From: Streptomyces sp. NRRL WC-3605
Lineage (GTDB): Bacteria; Actinomycetota; Actinomycetes; Streptomycetales; Streptomycetaceae
Assembly: GCF_001509795.1 (NCBI RefSeq)
Contig: NZ_LLZN01000079.1
Span: 134,345-198,344 of the forward strand
Direction: 5' to 3'
DNA: 64,000 nucleotides
Each line of letters begins with the position of its first letter. The first letter of the stretch is position 1. The position numbers were made by a program, and so were the translations under genes. This document shows, piece after piece, positions 1 to 7,380 of the stretch. The notes under the pieces are model-generated. The model was not told the origin of the DNA and did no database searches. It saw nothing but the letters and a program-made list of their open reading frames with translations.

Positions 1-66
1 CGTACCTGCGGCAACCGCCTGCACGTGGCCGCCTACCGGGCGCGCCGCAAGGAGGCCACCGGCTGA
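1..66 (+). CDS. CGNR zinc-finger protein, C-terminal end (partial)
   Basis: Last 21 codons of a gene that enters from the left. The open frame reads TCGNRLHVAAYRARRKEATG and stops at TGA. The CGNR tetrapeptide followed by an AAYRARR basic stretch is the closing signature of the CGNR zinc finger found at the C-terminus of ABATE/CGNR putative transcription regulators. The first Cys pair of the finger and the rest of the protein lie outside the window, so only the family can be named. A GC-rich hairpin follows the stop. Confidence 0.8.
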   Translation, partial: RTCGNRLHVAAYRARRKEATG

Positions 67-92
67 GACGCCGGACGGAGTGTCGACGCGGG

Positions 93-113
93 CCCCGGCG
101 GGTGGCGCCGGGG
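93..113. terminator. Bidirectional hairpin terminator
   Basis: Perfect 8-bp stem CCCCGGCG/CGCCGGGG around a 5-nt loop, between the convergent CGNR gene (stop at 66) and the small membrane protein gene (stop at 128). There is no T-tract, which is usual for streptomycete terminators. Confidence 0.65.
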
Positions 114-127
114 ACCGCGGGTACGGC

Positions 128-280
128 TCAGAGCAGCAGCAGATCGTGCAGCGCAGCCATGAGCAGCAGACACCCGATCACCGCAAGGAAGATCATCAGC
201 GGTGGCTGGGAAAGGGCGAAGAGGCACCCACGAGGCTCGTCCTGAGGTGGCGCGGCCTCGCTCTGTGTCGTGTCCAGCAT
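128..280 (-). CDS. Small single-pass membrane protein, 50 aa
   Basis: Unrecognised short gene, too small for many gene callers. It reads MLDTTQSEAAPPQDEPRG, then one hydrophobic segment at about residues 19-50 (LMIFLAVIGCLLLMAALHDL), ending LLLL. The acidic, proline-rich N-terminus is probably cytoplasmic and the tail sits in the membrane. ATG at 280 is the only ordinary start before the upstream in-frame stop, but its ribosome site is weak, and the frame upstream (GLICAIIARE) also looks protein-like, so a non-standard earlier start is possible. It faces the CGNR gene across a hairpin. Confidence 0.55.
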   Translation of the reverse strand: MLDTTQSEAAPPQDEPRGCLFALSQPPLMIFLAVIGCLLLMAALHDLLLL

Positions 281-436
281 CTCGCGGGCGATGATGGCGC
301 AGATCAGGCCCGCTTCGCGATCAACGCGCCCGGAATGAGCGGGTGTTCGCCGTAATCCGTGAGGTCCGGTCCGAATCGTGATCGTTCAGGGCCGCAGGGC
401 GACCCACTGTGTCGCTTCCGCCCGGGTGTCCCCTGG

Positions 437-880
437 TCAGATGCCGTGCTTCTTCAGGATGGCCTCGATGTCGCTGAAGTCGTCGGCGGGCTCGGCGCGG
501 GGGCCGGTCGTGGGCCGCTTCGACGGCTTGGCCCCCTCCCCCAGCGAGGGCGCGGAGGCCGCCGGGGCCACCGCCTCGCGGCGCTCGGCCGCGCGGGCCT
601 CCTTGCGCTCCTTGCGGGTGCCGCCGCGGCGGCGCTCCACCGCACGGGTGCTCGCGAACAGCACCCAGGCCACCCCGAGGACCCCGAAGCCCGCCCAGGC
701 CGTCGGGCTGAAGGCGGTGTCGGCCAGCCACTCCACAACGCCGGTCATCACCAGCCCCAGGGGCACCAGCGCGTAGGCCGCGATGCGCGTGGCCGAGAGG
801 TAACGCTTGCGGTACGCCGTGACCGCCGCGATGCCCAGGCCGGCCGCGGCGACGGCGGAACAGACGGTCTCGGCAATCAT
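437..880 (-). CDS. Three-helix membrane protein with basic C-terminal tail, 147 aa
   Basis: Function not recognised. Start ATG at 880 is chosen because GGAGG lies 5 nt upstream; the frame is open further but that extension is arginine-rich noise. Three membrane segments lie at about residues 3-23, 34-54 and 61-76. A Lys/Arg/Ala-rich stretch (80-103), a Pro/Ala linker and a short acidic-to-basic end (DDFSDIEAILKKHGI) follow. The tail is probably cytosolic and may contact a partner. The gene stands alone, divergent from the DsbA-like gene. Confidence 0.8.
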   Translation of the reverse strand: MIAETVCSAVAAAGLGIAAVTAYRKRYLSATRIAAYALVPLGLVMTGVVEWLADTAFSPTAWAGFGVLGVAWVLFASTRAVERRRGGTRKERKEARAAERREAVAPAASAPSLGEGAKPSKRPTTGPRAEPADDFSDIEAILKKHGI

Positions 881-1058
881 CCGGTCCTCCAGGCGGGCTG
901 CGTCCGACAGGGCTTTCGTCCCTTCCATCCTGCACCGTCGCCACCCCGCGCGGCCACGGCTCGCACCGAGATCAGGGAGATCTCCGGGTCGTCTCCTCCG
1001 GAGGTGCCGGTCGCGGGCCGGATTGGGCCGCCTGGTGCGCGGCTGGGAGACTGGGACC

Positions 1059-1583
1059 ATGAACGACTCCTCTCCCGACCGCGCCGCCGTCGTCCTCGAC
1101 TTCTGGTGCGAGCTCCAGTGCCCCGACTGCCGCAGCGCCCTCGACGATCTGCGCGCCCTGCGCGCCCGCTACGGCGACCGGCTGGAGCTGCGGCTGCGGC
1201 ACTTCCCGCTGGAGAAGCACAAGCACGCCTTCGCCGCGGCGCAGGCCGCCGAGGAGGCGCTTGAGCAGGGGCAGGGGTGGCCGTACATCGAGGCGGTGCT
1301 CGGCCGGGTCGAGGAGCTGGACCGCCAGGGCGAGCCCTTCCTGATGGAGGTGGCCCGGGAACTGGGCCTGGACGCGGAGGAGTTCGACACCGCGCTGATC
1401 GACGGCCGGCACATCCTGATCGTCGACGCCGACCAGGCCGAGGGCAAGGCGATCGGCGTGACCGGCACCCCCACCTATGTGATCGACGGCGAGCGCCTCG
1501 ACGGCGGCAAGAGCCAGGAGGGGCTGCGCGAGCGCGTCGAGGAGATCGTGGACCGGCTGCTGGCGGAGCAGGCGGGGGCCTGA
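1059..1583 (+). CDS. DsbA-family thioredoxin-fold protein, 174 aa
   Basis: Thioredoxin-fold protein of the DsbA family. The active site near the N-terminus is CELQCPDC (Cys17, Cys21, Cys24): a CPDC redox pair plus one extra cysteine. An all-helical insert follows, then the cis-proline segment GTPTYVI near residue 140 and a C-terminal helix. There is no signal peptide, so unlike periplasmic DsbA it should be cytosolic and may act as a reductase, isomerase or glutathione/mycothiol-linked enzyme. Start ATG at 1059 follows GGGAG; the longer upstream frame has no coding character. It ends 6 bp before the stop of a convergent acetyltransferase gene. Confidence 0.88.
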   Translation: MNDSSPDRAAVVLDFWCELQCPDCRSALDDLRALRARYGDRLELRLRHFPLEKHKHAFAAAQAAEEALEQGQGWPYIEAVLGRVEELDRQGEPFLMEVARELGLDAEEFDTALIDGRHILIVDADQAEGKAIGVTGTPTYVIDGERLDGGKSQEGLRERVEEIVDRLLAEQAGA

Positions 1584-1589
1584 CGGCCG

Positions 1590-2414
1590 CTACAGCAGCG
1601 CCTTGTACAGGGCGTACACCGTCGTCTCGTAACCGAGCGAGTCGTACAGCCGCTCTGCCGCGGTGTTGCCCGCGAAGACGTTGAGGCCGAGCAACCGGTG
1701 CCCGGCGGCGATCGCCCGGCCCTCGGCCTGGAGCATCAGCGAGCGGCCGTGGCCCCGGCCCCGGTGCTCCGGACGCGTCTCGACGTCGTACACGTAGGCA
1801 CGGCCCTGCCGGGTGCCGACCCAGACGGTGCCCACCGGTGTCCCCTCGTGCTCCAGGACGTCGATGGAGGCGCCCGGCGTGCGCAGGCCCTGGGGCAGGA
1901 GTGCCTCGTGGTCCCGCTGCGACTTCACCCGCGCCTCGTCCTCGGGGACGCCGCGCTCGACCCAGCTGCGGACGTAGTCCTCGTCGCTCTTGACCAGCCA
2001 TGTCTCGAACTCGGGCCCGGTCATGGGCCGCGCCCGGGTGCCCTCCGGGAGCGGGGGCGGGGCGTCGCCGAGCGCCTTGGCCATGCCGCGGTTGCGCAGG
2101 AGGTACCCGAGGGCGGTCACCAGGCGCAGCGCCGGTACGGCGTCCCCGGGGACCGTCACCTCGATGCGGTGGCAGCCCCAGCCCCGCGCCACCTCCTCCG
2201 CGGCGAGAGCGGCGACGGTGGCCCGGCCGCGCCGCCGGTCGGCCTCCTCGATGCGCAGTTCCGTTATCCGGGCCACGCCCTCGCCGAAGACGGGGTGCGT
2301 GCCCAGGAGGAGGACGCCCACGGGGCGCCCGTTCACACACACCTGGTAGCGGCGCGAACGGGTTCCGTCGGTGTGGTGCTGAAGCGGCTCGGTCGGCCGC
2401 AGGGTCGTGGTCAT
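1590..2414 (-). CDS. Tandem GNAT N-acetyltransferase, 274 aa
   Basis: Two GNAT folds in one chain. The C-terminal half carries a good acetyl-CoA loop (RPEHRGRGHGRSLM, about residues 213-226) and the closing GNTAAERLYDSLGYE segment. The N-terminal half keeps strand order and a degenerate loop (RIEEADRRRGRATV), so it is probably structural or only weakly active. Substrate unknown; small-molecule or protein N-acetylation is the family role. ATG at 2414 is the natural start. The gene is convergent with the DsbA-like gene and lies downstream of pabC on the same strand, 49 bp away, so co-transcription is possible. Confidence 0.85.
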   Translation of the reverse strand: MTTTLRPTEPLQHHTDGTRSRRYQVCVNGRPVGVLLLGTHPVFGEGVARITELRIEEADRRRGRATVAALAAEEVARGWGCHRIEVTVPGDAVPALRLVTALGYLLRNRGMAKALGDAPPPLPEGTRARPMTGPEFETWLVKSDEDYVRSWVERGVPEDEARVKSQRDHEALLPQGLRTPGASIDVLEHEGTPVGTVWVGTRQGRAYVYDVETRPEHRGRGHGRSLMLQAEGRAIAAGHRLLGLNVFAGNTAAERLYDSLGYETTVYALYKALL

Positions 2415-2463
2415 CAGGTGAGTTCTACCCAGCGGACCGGGCCGGCGGCAGCCGAATTCCCGG

Positions 2464-3285
2464 TCACGGGTCGAGATCGTCGCCGGAGCGCTCCTCGAAG
2501 ATCCGCATGGCCTTGGCGGTCACCGGTCCCGGCGCGCCCGGCAGTTCGCGGTCGTCGACGCGGTGCACGGCCTGCACGTCCCGCAGGGTGGAGGTGAGGA
2601 AGACCTCGTCGGCCCGCTCCAGCACGTCCAGCGGCAGGTCGGTCTCCTTGGCGCCGGTCCACTCGACGGTGAGGGCGCGGGTGATGCCCGCGAGGCAGCC
2701 CGACGCGACCGGCGGCGTGTGGATCTCGCCGTCCAGGACGACGAACACGTTGGAGCCGGTGCCCTCGCAGAGCTGCCCGACGGTGTTGGCGAACAGGGCC
2801 TCGGACGCGCCGTGTTCGTGGGCACGGGCGAGGGCGACGACGTTCTCGGCGTACGAGGTGGTCTTCAGGCCGGTGAGCGCGCCCCGCTCGTTGCGGGTCC
2901 AGGGCACCGTGATCACGGCGGTGGTGTCGGGGCGGCGGCTGGTCTCGCCGAGGGCGACGACGAGCGTGGGGCCGTGCTCGCCGCGGTCGGAGCCGAGCGG
3001 GCCCTGCCCGCCGGTGTAGGTGATGCGCAGCCGGCCGAGCGGCATCGGGTTGGCCTCCAGGACGGCGGCGCACGCGCGGCGCACCTCGTCGTGGTCGGGG
3101 GCGGGCAGGCCGAGCCCCAGCGCCGAGCGCGTCAGCCGGTCGAGGTGCCGGGTCAGCGCGAACAGCCGGCCGTCCACCGCCTTCACGGTCTCGAAGATGC
3201 CGTCGCCCACGGTCAGACCGTGGTCGAAGACGGAGACGCGGGCGGTCTCGATGTCCTTCAGCCCGCCGTCGAGCCAGATCTTCAC
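2464..3285 (-). CDS. pabC: Aminodeoxychorismate lyase-like class IV aminotransferase
   Basis: Fold-type IV PLP enzyme, 273 aa. The PLP lysine is K141 in GLKTTSYAENV, matching the KTxxYxENV site of PabC and branched-chain aminotransferases. GLTVGDGIFETV near residue 24 and ASEALFANTVGQLCEGTGSN are further family blocks. It starts at GTG overlapping the pabB stop by 4 bp (GTGA), so the two are translationally coupled. That context supports 4-amino-4-deoxychorismate lyase, giving p-aminobenzoate for folate. A D-amino-acid or other class IV aminotransferase role cannot be excluded from sequence alone. Confidence 0.85.
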   Translation of the reverse strand: MKIWLDGGLKDIETARVSVFDHGLTVGDGIFETVKAVDGRLFALTRHLDRLTRSALGLGLPAPDHDEVRRACAAVLEANPMPLGRLRITYTGGQGPLGSDRGEHGPTLVVALGETSRRPDTTAVITVPWTRNERGALTGLKTTSYAENVVALARAHEHGASEALFANTVGQLCEGTGSNVFVVLDGEIHTPPVASGCLAGITRALTVEWTGAKETDLPLDVLERADEVFLTSTLRDVQAVHRVDDRELPGAPGPVTAKAMRIFEERSGDDLDP

Positions 3286-4328
3286 GGTTGCAGTCCCTCT
3301 CCACTCACCTCGTACGTGCCCGACGCTACCGCGAGCAGCCGGGACGCCTTCAGCTCGGTCTCCCGCCACTCCCCTTCCGGGTCCGACCCCCAGGTGATCC
3401 CAGCGCCGGTGCCGAAACGCAGCGCGCCCGCCTCCCGGTCGATCCAGAAGGTCCGTATGCCGACGGCGAGCTCGCCGGTGCCGCGGTCGGCGTCGACCCA
3501 GCCGATCCCTCCGCAGTACGGTCCGCGCGGTGCCGTCTCCAGCGCGTCGATGATCCGCAGCGCGCTGGACTTGGGCGCGCCGGTGACCGAGCCGGGCGGG
3601 AAGGCGGCGCCGAGGAGTTCGGGCCAGCCCGCGCCGGGGCGCAGTTCGCCGCGGACGGTGGAGACCAGGTGCACGAGGCCCGGGTGCTTCTCCACGGCGC
3701 ACAGATCGGGGACGGAGACCGAGCCGGTCGCGCAGACCCGGCCGATGTCGTTGCGCACCAGGTCGACGATCATCACGTTCTCGGCGTAGTCCTTGTCCAG
3801 GAGGTCCGCCTCGGTGCGGCCGGTGCCCTTGATCGGTCCGGACTCCACGACACGCCCGTCGCGGCGCAGGAACAGCTCGGGCGAGGCGGTGGCGATCTCC
3901 ACACCGTGCCCGGGCAGCCGAATCGTTCCGGCGTACGGCGCGGGGTTGCCGCGCGCGAGGAGGGCGGTCAGCGCGTCGACGTCGGCGTCCGCCCCGACGG
4001 GCGCGCTCAGCACACGGCAGAGGTTGGCCTGGTAGACCTCGCCGGCCGCGATGTGCTCGCGGATGCGCCGCACACCGGCCGTGTACGCCGCGCGGTCGAG
4101 AGATGACGTCCAGTCACCGGCCGCCGGTCCGGTCCAGGCACCCGGCACCGGGGCGGGCACCTCCTCCCGCCGTACGTCCCGGAAGCGGGCGCAGGTCAGA
4201 GCGCCCTCGAAGTCGGCGCATACGGCCCAGAAGCCGCTGGAGTCGAGGGCCGCGGGGTCACTGGTGACGTCCAGGAGACCGGTGGCGACGCGGTCGCCGA
4301 ATCGGGCGAGAGGCGGGAGGTCGTGCAC
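3282..4328 (-). CDS. pabB: Aminodeoxychorismate synthase component I
   Basis: Chorismate-binding enzyme that aminates chorismate to aminodeoxychorismate using ammonia from a PabA glutaminase, the first step to p-aminobenzoate. The diagnostic PIKGTGRT block is at residues 165-172; Lys167 marks PabB, where anthranilate synthase has PIAGT. Also visible are GSVTGAPK (about 246-253) and the closing GAGITWGSDPEGEW block. At 348 aa it is a little short at the N-terminus. GTG at 4328 is taken as start because upstream sequence runs into the tRNA promoter region, but its ribosome site is weak. No pabA is adjacent. Confidence 0.88.
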   Translation of the reverse strand: MHDLPPLARFGDRVATGLLDVTSDPAALDSSGFWAVCADFEGALTCARFRDVRREEVPAPVPGAWTGPAAGDWTSSLDRAAYTAGVRRIREHIAAGEVYQANLCRVLSAPVGADADVDALTALLARGNPAPYAGTIRLPGHGVEIATASPELFLRRDGRVVESGPIKGTGRTEADLLDKDYAENVMIVDLVRNDIGRVCATGSVSVPDLCAVEKHPGLVHLVSTVRGELRPGAGWPELLGAAFPPGSVTGAPKSSALRIIDALETAPRGPYCGGIGWVDADRGTGELAVGIRTFWIDREAGALRFGTGAGITWGSDPEGEWRETELKASRLLAVASGTYEVSGEGLQP

Positions 4329-4436
4329 GCCGTCGAGTCTATGACCGGTGCCGCCGCGGCGACCTGGCCCCGTCCGTTCCGCACGGTCCCCCGGCTCGCC
4401 GAGCAGGTGAGGCGCAGCACGCTGCGCAAACGCGTT

Positions 4437-4465
4437 TTTGTGCTGGCCCCGGAATCCGCTAGAGT
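4437..4465 (+). promoter_or_regulatory. Promoter of the tRNA cluster
   Basis: TTTGTG at 4437 and TAGAGT at 4460, separated by 17 bp, place a transcription start near 4472, about 36 bp before the first tRNA. It is a sigma-70-type (HrdB) match and sits in the gap between divergent pabB and the tRNA genes. Confidence 0.55.
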
Positions 4466-4507
4466 TCAACTCGTCGCCGGGCCGCGCGAGCGGGACGGAA
4501 ACGACAA

Positions 4508-4580
4508 GCGGACGTAGCTCAGTTGGTAGAGCGCAACCTTGCCAAGGTTGAGGTCGCGAGTTCGAGCCTCGTCGTCCGCT
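4508..4580 (+). tRNA. tRNA-Gly (GCC)
   Basis: Complete cloverleaf of 73 nt. Acceptor stem GCGGACG pairs with CGTCCGC, with T as discriminator. Anticodon GCC is at 4541-4543 in the loop between ACCTT and AAGGT, and the T-arm GTTCGAGCC is present. CCA is not encoded. First gene of a five-tRNA operon. Confidence 0.97.
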
Positions 4581-4618
4581 CGAAGGAACAAGGGGATCTT
4601 CCCGACCCCCTCACTCCT

Positions 4619-4689
4619 GGTGGAGTGGCCGAGAGGCGAGGCAACGGCCTGCAAAGCCGTCTACACGGGTTCAAATCCCGTCTCCACCT
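4619..4689 (+). tRNA. tRNA-Cys (GCA)
   Basis: 71-nt cloverleaf with acceptor GGTGGAG/CTCCACC, discriminator T (a known cysteine identity base) and anticodon GCA at 4651-4653 on an ACGGC/GCCGT stem. Unlike its neighbours it is followed directly by CCA at 4690-4692, so the 3-prime end may be encoded. The next tRNA begins two bases after that CCA. Confidence 0.97.
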
Positions 4690-4693
4690 CCAA

Positions 4694-4765
4694 GGACGAT
4701 TAGCTCAGCGGGAGAGCGCTTCCCTGACACGGAAGAGGTCACTGGTTCAATCCCAGTATCGTCCA
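4694..4765 (+). tRNA. tRNA-Val (GAC), copy 1
   Basis: 72-nt cloverleaf with acceptor GGACGAT/ATCGTCC, discriminator A, and anticodon GAC at 4726-4728. Identical in sequence to copy 3. CCA is not encoded. Confidence 0.97.
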
Positions 4766-4799
4766 CTGGATCTTCGACCGATCATCGAAGGTCTGACCC

Positions 4800-4871
4800 G
4801 CGCGATTAGCTCAGCGGGAGAGCGCTTCCCTGACACGGAAGAGGTCACTGGTTCAATCCCAGTATCGCGCA
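4800..4871 (+). tRNA. tRNA-Val (GAC), copy 2 with altered acceptor stem
   Basis: Body identical to copies 1 and 3, but the acceptor stem is GCGCGAT/ATCGCGC, with compensating changes on both sides of the stem. Anticodon GAC is at 4832-4834 and the discriminator is A. The paired changes show the gene is under selection to fold. Confidence 0.97.
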
Positions 4872-4880
4872 CGCAGTGCC

Positions 4881-4898
4881 CACGGCCCCCGGGCCGTG
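4881..4898 (+). other. Hairpin between tRNA-Val copies 2 and 3
   Basis: CACGGCC/GGCCGTG stem of 7 bp with a 4-nt loop in the spacer. It may guide processing of the polycistronic tRNA transcript or weakly attenuate it. Confidence 0.4.
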
Positions 4899-4905
4899 GT
4901 CCCGA

Positions 4906-4977
4906 GGACGATTAGCTCAGCGGGAGAGCGCTTCCCTGACACGGAAGAGGTCACTGGTTCAATCCCAGTATCGTCCA
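4906..4977 (+). tRNA. tRNA-Val (GAC), copy 3
   Basis: 72-nt cloverleaf identical to copy 1: acceptor GGACGAT/ATCGTCC, anticodon GAC at 4938-4940, discriminator A. It is followed 6 bp later by the operon terminator. Confidence 0.97.
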
Positions 4978-4983
4978 CACACC

Positions 4984-5012
4984 GAAGCCCCCGGTCGTCG
5001 ACCGGGGGCTTC
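4984..5012. terminator. Strong terminator of the tRNA operon
   Basis: Perfect 13-bp stem GAAGCCCCCGGTC/GACCGGGGGCTTC with a 3-nt loop, followed by TT. It also lies just beyond the stop of the convergent zinc-ribbon gene (5029), so it can serve both strands. Confidence 0.9.
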
Positions 5013-5028
5013 TTCGTGGCCCGGCGGC

Positions 5029-5319
5029 TCAGCTGGAGAACAGCATGTGGCCGAAGCTCTTGTGGCGGCGGTGGCCGTACTGGGCGCCGTGACCGCCGTG
5101 CGGGGCACCCCAAGCCGGGGCCTGCGGGGCGGCGGCCGGGTAGGACTGCGGAGCGGCCGGGGGCGGCGGGGCCGGCTGGGTCCACTGGGACTCCAGGCGG
5201 GTCAGGGCCTCCAGCTCGCCGTAGTCCAGGAAGATCCCGCGGCAGCCGCTGCACTGCTCGATCTGGACGCCGTTGCGGTTGTAGGTGTGCATCGGCGCAT
5301 GGCACTTCGGACACTGCAT
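5029..5319 (-). CDS. TFIIB-type zinc-ribbon protein, 96 aa
   Basis: Small soluble protein with an N-terminal zinc ribbon of the zf-TFIIB type: Cys3, Cys6, Cys23 and Cys26 (MQCPKCHAP and EQCSGCRGIFLD), followed by the typical LDYGELEAL helix. The rest is a Pro/Ala/Gln-rich linker and a His/Gly-rich end (HGGHGAQYGHRRHKSFGH), which could bind metal. Role unknown; members are small metal- or nucleic-acid-binding proteins. ATG at 5319 is preferred. A TTG four codons upstream would directly abut the GAGGAG ribosome site, which lies 12 nt before the ATG. Confidence 0.85.
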   Translation of the reverse strand: MQCPKCHAPMHTYNRNGVQIEQCSGCRGIFLDYGELEALTRLESQWTQPAPPPPAAPQSYPAAAPQAPAWGAPHGGHGAQYGHRRHKSFGHMLFSS

Positions 5320-5400
5320 CGTTCGGCTCAACTCCTCGCCGGTCGGTCCTGCTTCGCGTCTCGCCAGGACAGACTCTGCCCGGCTGCGGTCGGTTGCACC

Positions 5401-6345
5401 CTACTTCGGGGAACCCTGGGCCAACTCGGGCGGGACAGGCACCATTCGGTCACAGGCGTCCACCAGGCACTGCTCGGCCTCGTCGAGCGGGCGGCCCTCC
5501 TCCTGCGCCTTGGTGATCGCCCTGGCCGCGGTCTGCACGGTGAGAGCGCGGGCCGGGACGTCCAGCGCGGGCCAGGGGTCGCCCGCGGCGGGGACGGCGG
5601 TGCCGCCGGCGGCCCGGTAGGCCGCCAGGAAGCGGCTCCACTCGTCGGGCGGGAGCAGCCCGCAGGCGTACCAGGCGGCGGGGCGGCCCAGGTCCCAGGC
5701 GGGCACGCCGGTGCCGAGGTCGTCTACGTCGATCAGCAGCCACGGGCCGTCCGGCGCCGGGTGCCGGACGAGCTGGCCGAGGTGGAAGTCGCCGTGGCAC
5801 AGGGCGCCCGGCACCGGCTGCGGGGCCTCGGCGCGGGCCCAGGCCGGGACGGTGTCCCAGGCGCGCAGGACGGCGGTGGCCGCTGCGCGCGGGGCGGCGG
5901 TGGCGGAGCGGAGCCGCTTCACGGCGCGGGCGGCCTTCACCGGGCCCCGCATCGCGGGCAGGCCGGCCGGGGCGGGTGCGCGGTGCAGTCCGGCGAGCAG
6001 CGCGGCCGCGTCCTCCCAGGGCGCCGCGTCGGGGTCGGCCGGGTCCACGGGGCGGCCGTACGGCCAGTAGCTGACGAGTCGGCCGTGCAGGTCGGCGGGC
6101 GCGGGGGTGAGCGGGGGCAGGAGGAGGCCGGGGAGCCGCGCGGCGGCGGTGAGGCGGGGGACGAGATCGGCCGGGACGCTGTCCGGGGGGTGGGCCTTGG
6201 CCACGGTGTCGGCGTGTCGGACGACCGTGGCGTCGGGGCGGTCGGCGAGGGTGACGGCCATGCAGGAGCCGCAGGCCGGGGCGAGGGTGTGCGCCGTGGC
6301 CTCGGCGTGCGCGGCGAGGTCGGGCAGGAGGCGGTTCGGCGTCAC
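5401..6345 (-). CDS. Aminoglycoside phosphotransferase-fold kinase, 314 aa
   Basis: Protein-kinase-like small-molecule kinase. The catalytic loop is CHGDFHLGQLV (HGD at residues 184-186) and the metal site is LLIDVDDLG (205-209). In most members the loop ends in Asn; here it is Gln191, as in maltokinases (HGDxHLGQ). Substrate unknown: a metabolite or sugar kinase is more likely than a resistance enzyme given the housekeeping context. GTG at 6345 lies 5 nt after GAGGG. The longer open frame upstream is not coding, since it crosses a terminator and the small membrane gene. Confidence 0.8.
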   Translation of the reverse strand: MTPNRLLPDLAAHAEATAHTLAPACGSCMAVTLADRPDATVVRHADTVAKAHPPDSVPADLVPRLTAAARLPGLLLPPLTPAPADLHGRLVSYWPYGRPVDPADPDAAPWEDAAALLAGLHRAPAPAGLPAMRGPVKAARAVKRLRSATAAPRAAATAVLRAWDTVPAWARAEAPQPVPGALCHGDFHLGQLVRHPAPDGPWLLIDVDDLGTGVPAWDLGRPAAWYACGLLPPDEWSRFLAAYRAAGGTAVPAAGDPWPALDVPARALTVQTAARAITKAQEEGRPLDEAEQCLVDACDRMVPVPPELAQGSPK

Positions 6346-6444
6346 GGGGTCCCTCGGAGGCGGGTCGGCTGGGGTGAGCGTACGCGTCCGCCGCGAGTGC
6401 TGGACAGAGCCGGTGCCGGAGCGAGCCGGGGCCGGACAGAGCAA

Positions 6445-6476
6445 TGCCGGCGCAGCTCCCCAGCTGCGCCGGCATC
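6445..6476. terminator. Hairpin terminator downstream of the small membrane gene
   Basis: Perfect 14-bp inverted repeat ATGCCGGCGCAGCT/AGCTGCGCCGGCAT with a 4-nt loop, 88 bp past the stop of the gene at 6564-6761 and upstream of the phosphotransferase start. It insulates the two minus-strand genes. Confidence 0.8.
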
Positions 6477-6563
6477 TGTGCCGTCCGCCGCACCCCCGTC
6501 CCCACGGGGTTTCATGGATGGATGTCCCCGCCCGGACCGCTCTTCCGGGCCTGGGGTCGCCGC

Positions 6564-6761
6564 TCAGCGCCCCAGCATCACACCCACGGACGACGCCTGT
6601 GTGGCCACGGTCTCCCACCCGTCGAAGACGAGGAGGAGCAGGGCCGCCAGGGGAAGGGCCATGAGCGTCGCCACCAGCGGGTGGCGGCGGCCCTGGCGGC
6701 GGGGGCGCGGCAGGAAGCGCGCCTGGGTGCGGAGCAGTGCCCGCGGTGCCGTCTGGGCCAT
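6564..6761 (-). CDS. Small basic membrane protein, 65 aa
   Basis: Unrecognised. It begins MAQTAPRALLRTQARFLPRP, a strongly basic cytoplasmic stretch, then has one hydrophobic segment (HPLVATLMALPLAALLLLVF, about residues 28-47) and a short outer tail ending VGVMLGR. ATG at 6761 follows GGAGAGG at good spacing, which fixes the start 30 codons inside the longest frame. It could be a small regulator or assembly factor; the sequence does not say which. Confidence 0.7.
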   Translation of the reverse strand: MAQTAPRALLRTQARFLPRPRRQGRRHPLVATLMALPLAALLLLVFDGWETVATQASSVGVMLGR

Positions 6762-7380
6762 GGTCCCTCTCCTGACCTGTGTCGGATCTCGTATACAGCG
6801 GCGGGCGTCTGACCTCGGGGGACGAGTGCTGCACCCGCCGCTTGACCTCAAATCTAGGGGCGCGTCCCCTTCCGCACGTCATGCCCTCGTACCGATTGGC
6901 GGGCCTCCCGGAGGATGAGCCCTCGCGGGCGGAGTACTCCCCTGGGTGGAGACCGGCGTGCGGGTCTCGGGGTCTTCCCGGAGGGGACGTCCGGTCCGCC
7001 CGTTTTCTCCGGGGTGCCCCCCAGGACTCCGGCAGGCCCCACCGGGTGACTTCTCTCACTCGGTGCCGGACGACAGGGCCGTGATCTTCGGGGCACGCCC
7101 GTCCCCGCCCGCCGCCGGTGGCGGGGTACGGCCGGCGTCCCGCCCGCCCGCCTCCCTCGTCCTGTCCCTCCCCTCGGCGGACCCAACCTCCCTGGCCTTG
7201 TTACGGGTTGACTCGCTGGGGGTGGTGAAGTCGCTTGACCCGTCAGCACTCTGACCGCCTTTCACCTTCGCGGTCCGCACCCGACAATCCACCGGGCCGA
7301 GAGGGCGCGGCCTCTGCGCGCGGCGGCCCGTGGAAACGTAAGCTGTGGCACGTCACACGGACCGGGCAGCGGGGATGAAC
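6762..7380. other. Long divergent intergenic region
   Basis: About 620 bp between the small membrane gene and the Ser/Thr kinase, with no convincing coding frame. On the minus side a TATACG about 40 bp before the 6761 start could be its -10. On the plus side TTGACT (near 7208) and TTGACC (near 7234) resemble -35 boxes, but neither has a clear -10 at 17 bp. Further down, TAAGCT near 7339 is another -10 candidate. No larger structure is seen. Confidence 0.4.

Noticed and set aside
321..944. Long open frames on several strands in the first kilobase
   Set aside because: High GC makes stops rare in wrong frames; these overlap better-supported genes and lack ribosome sites or family motifs.
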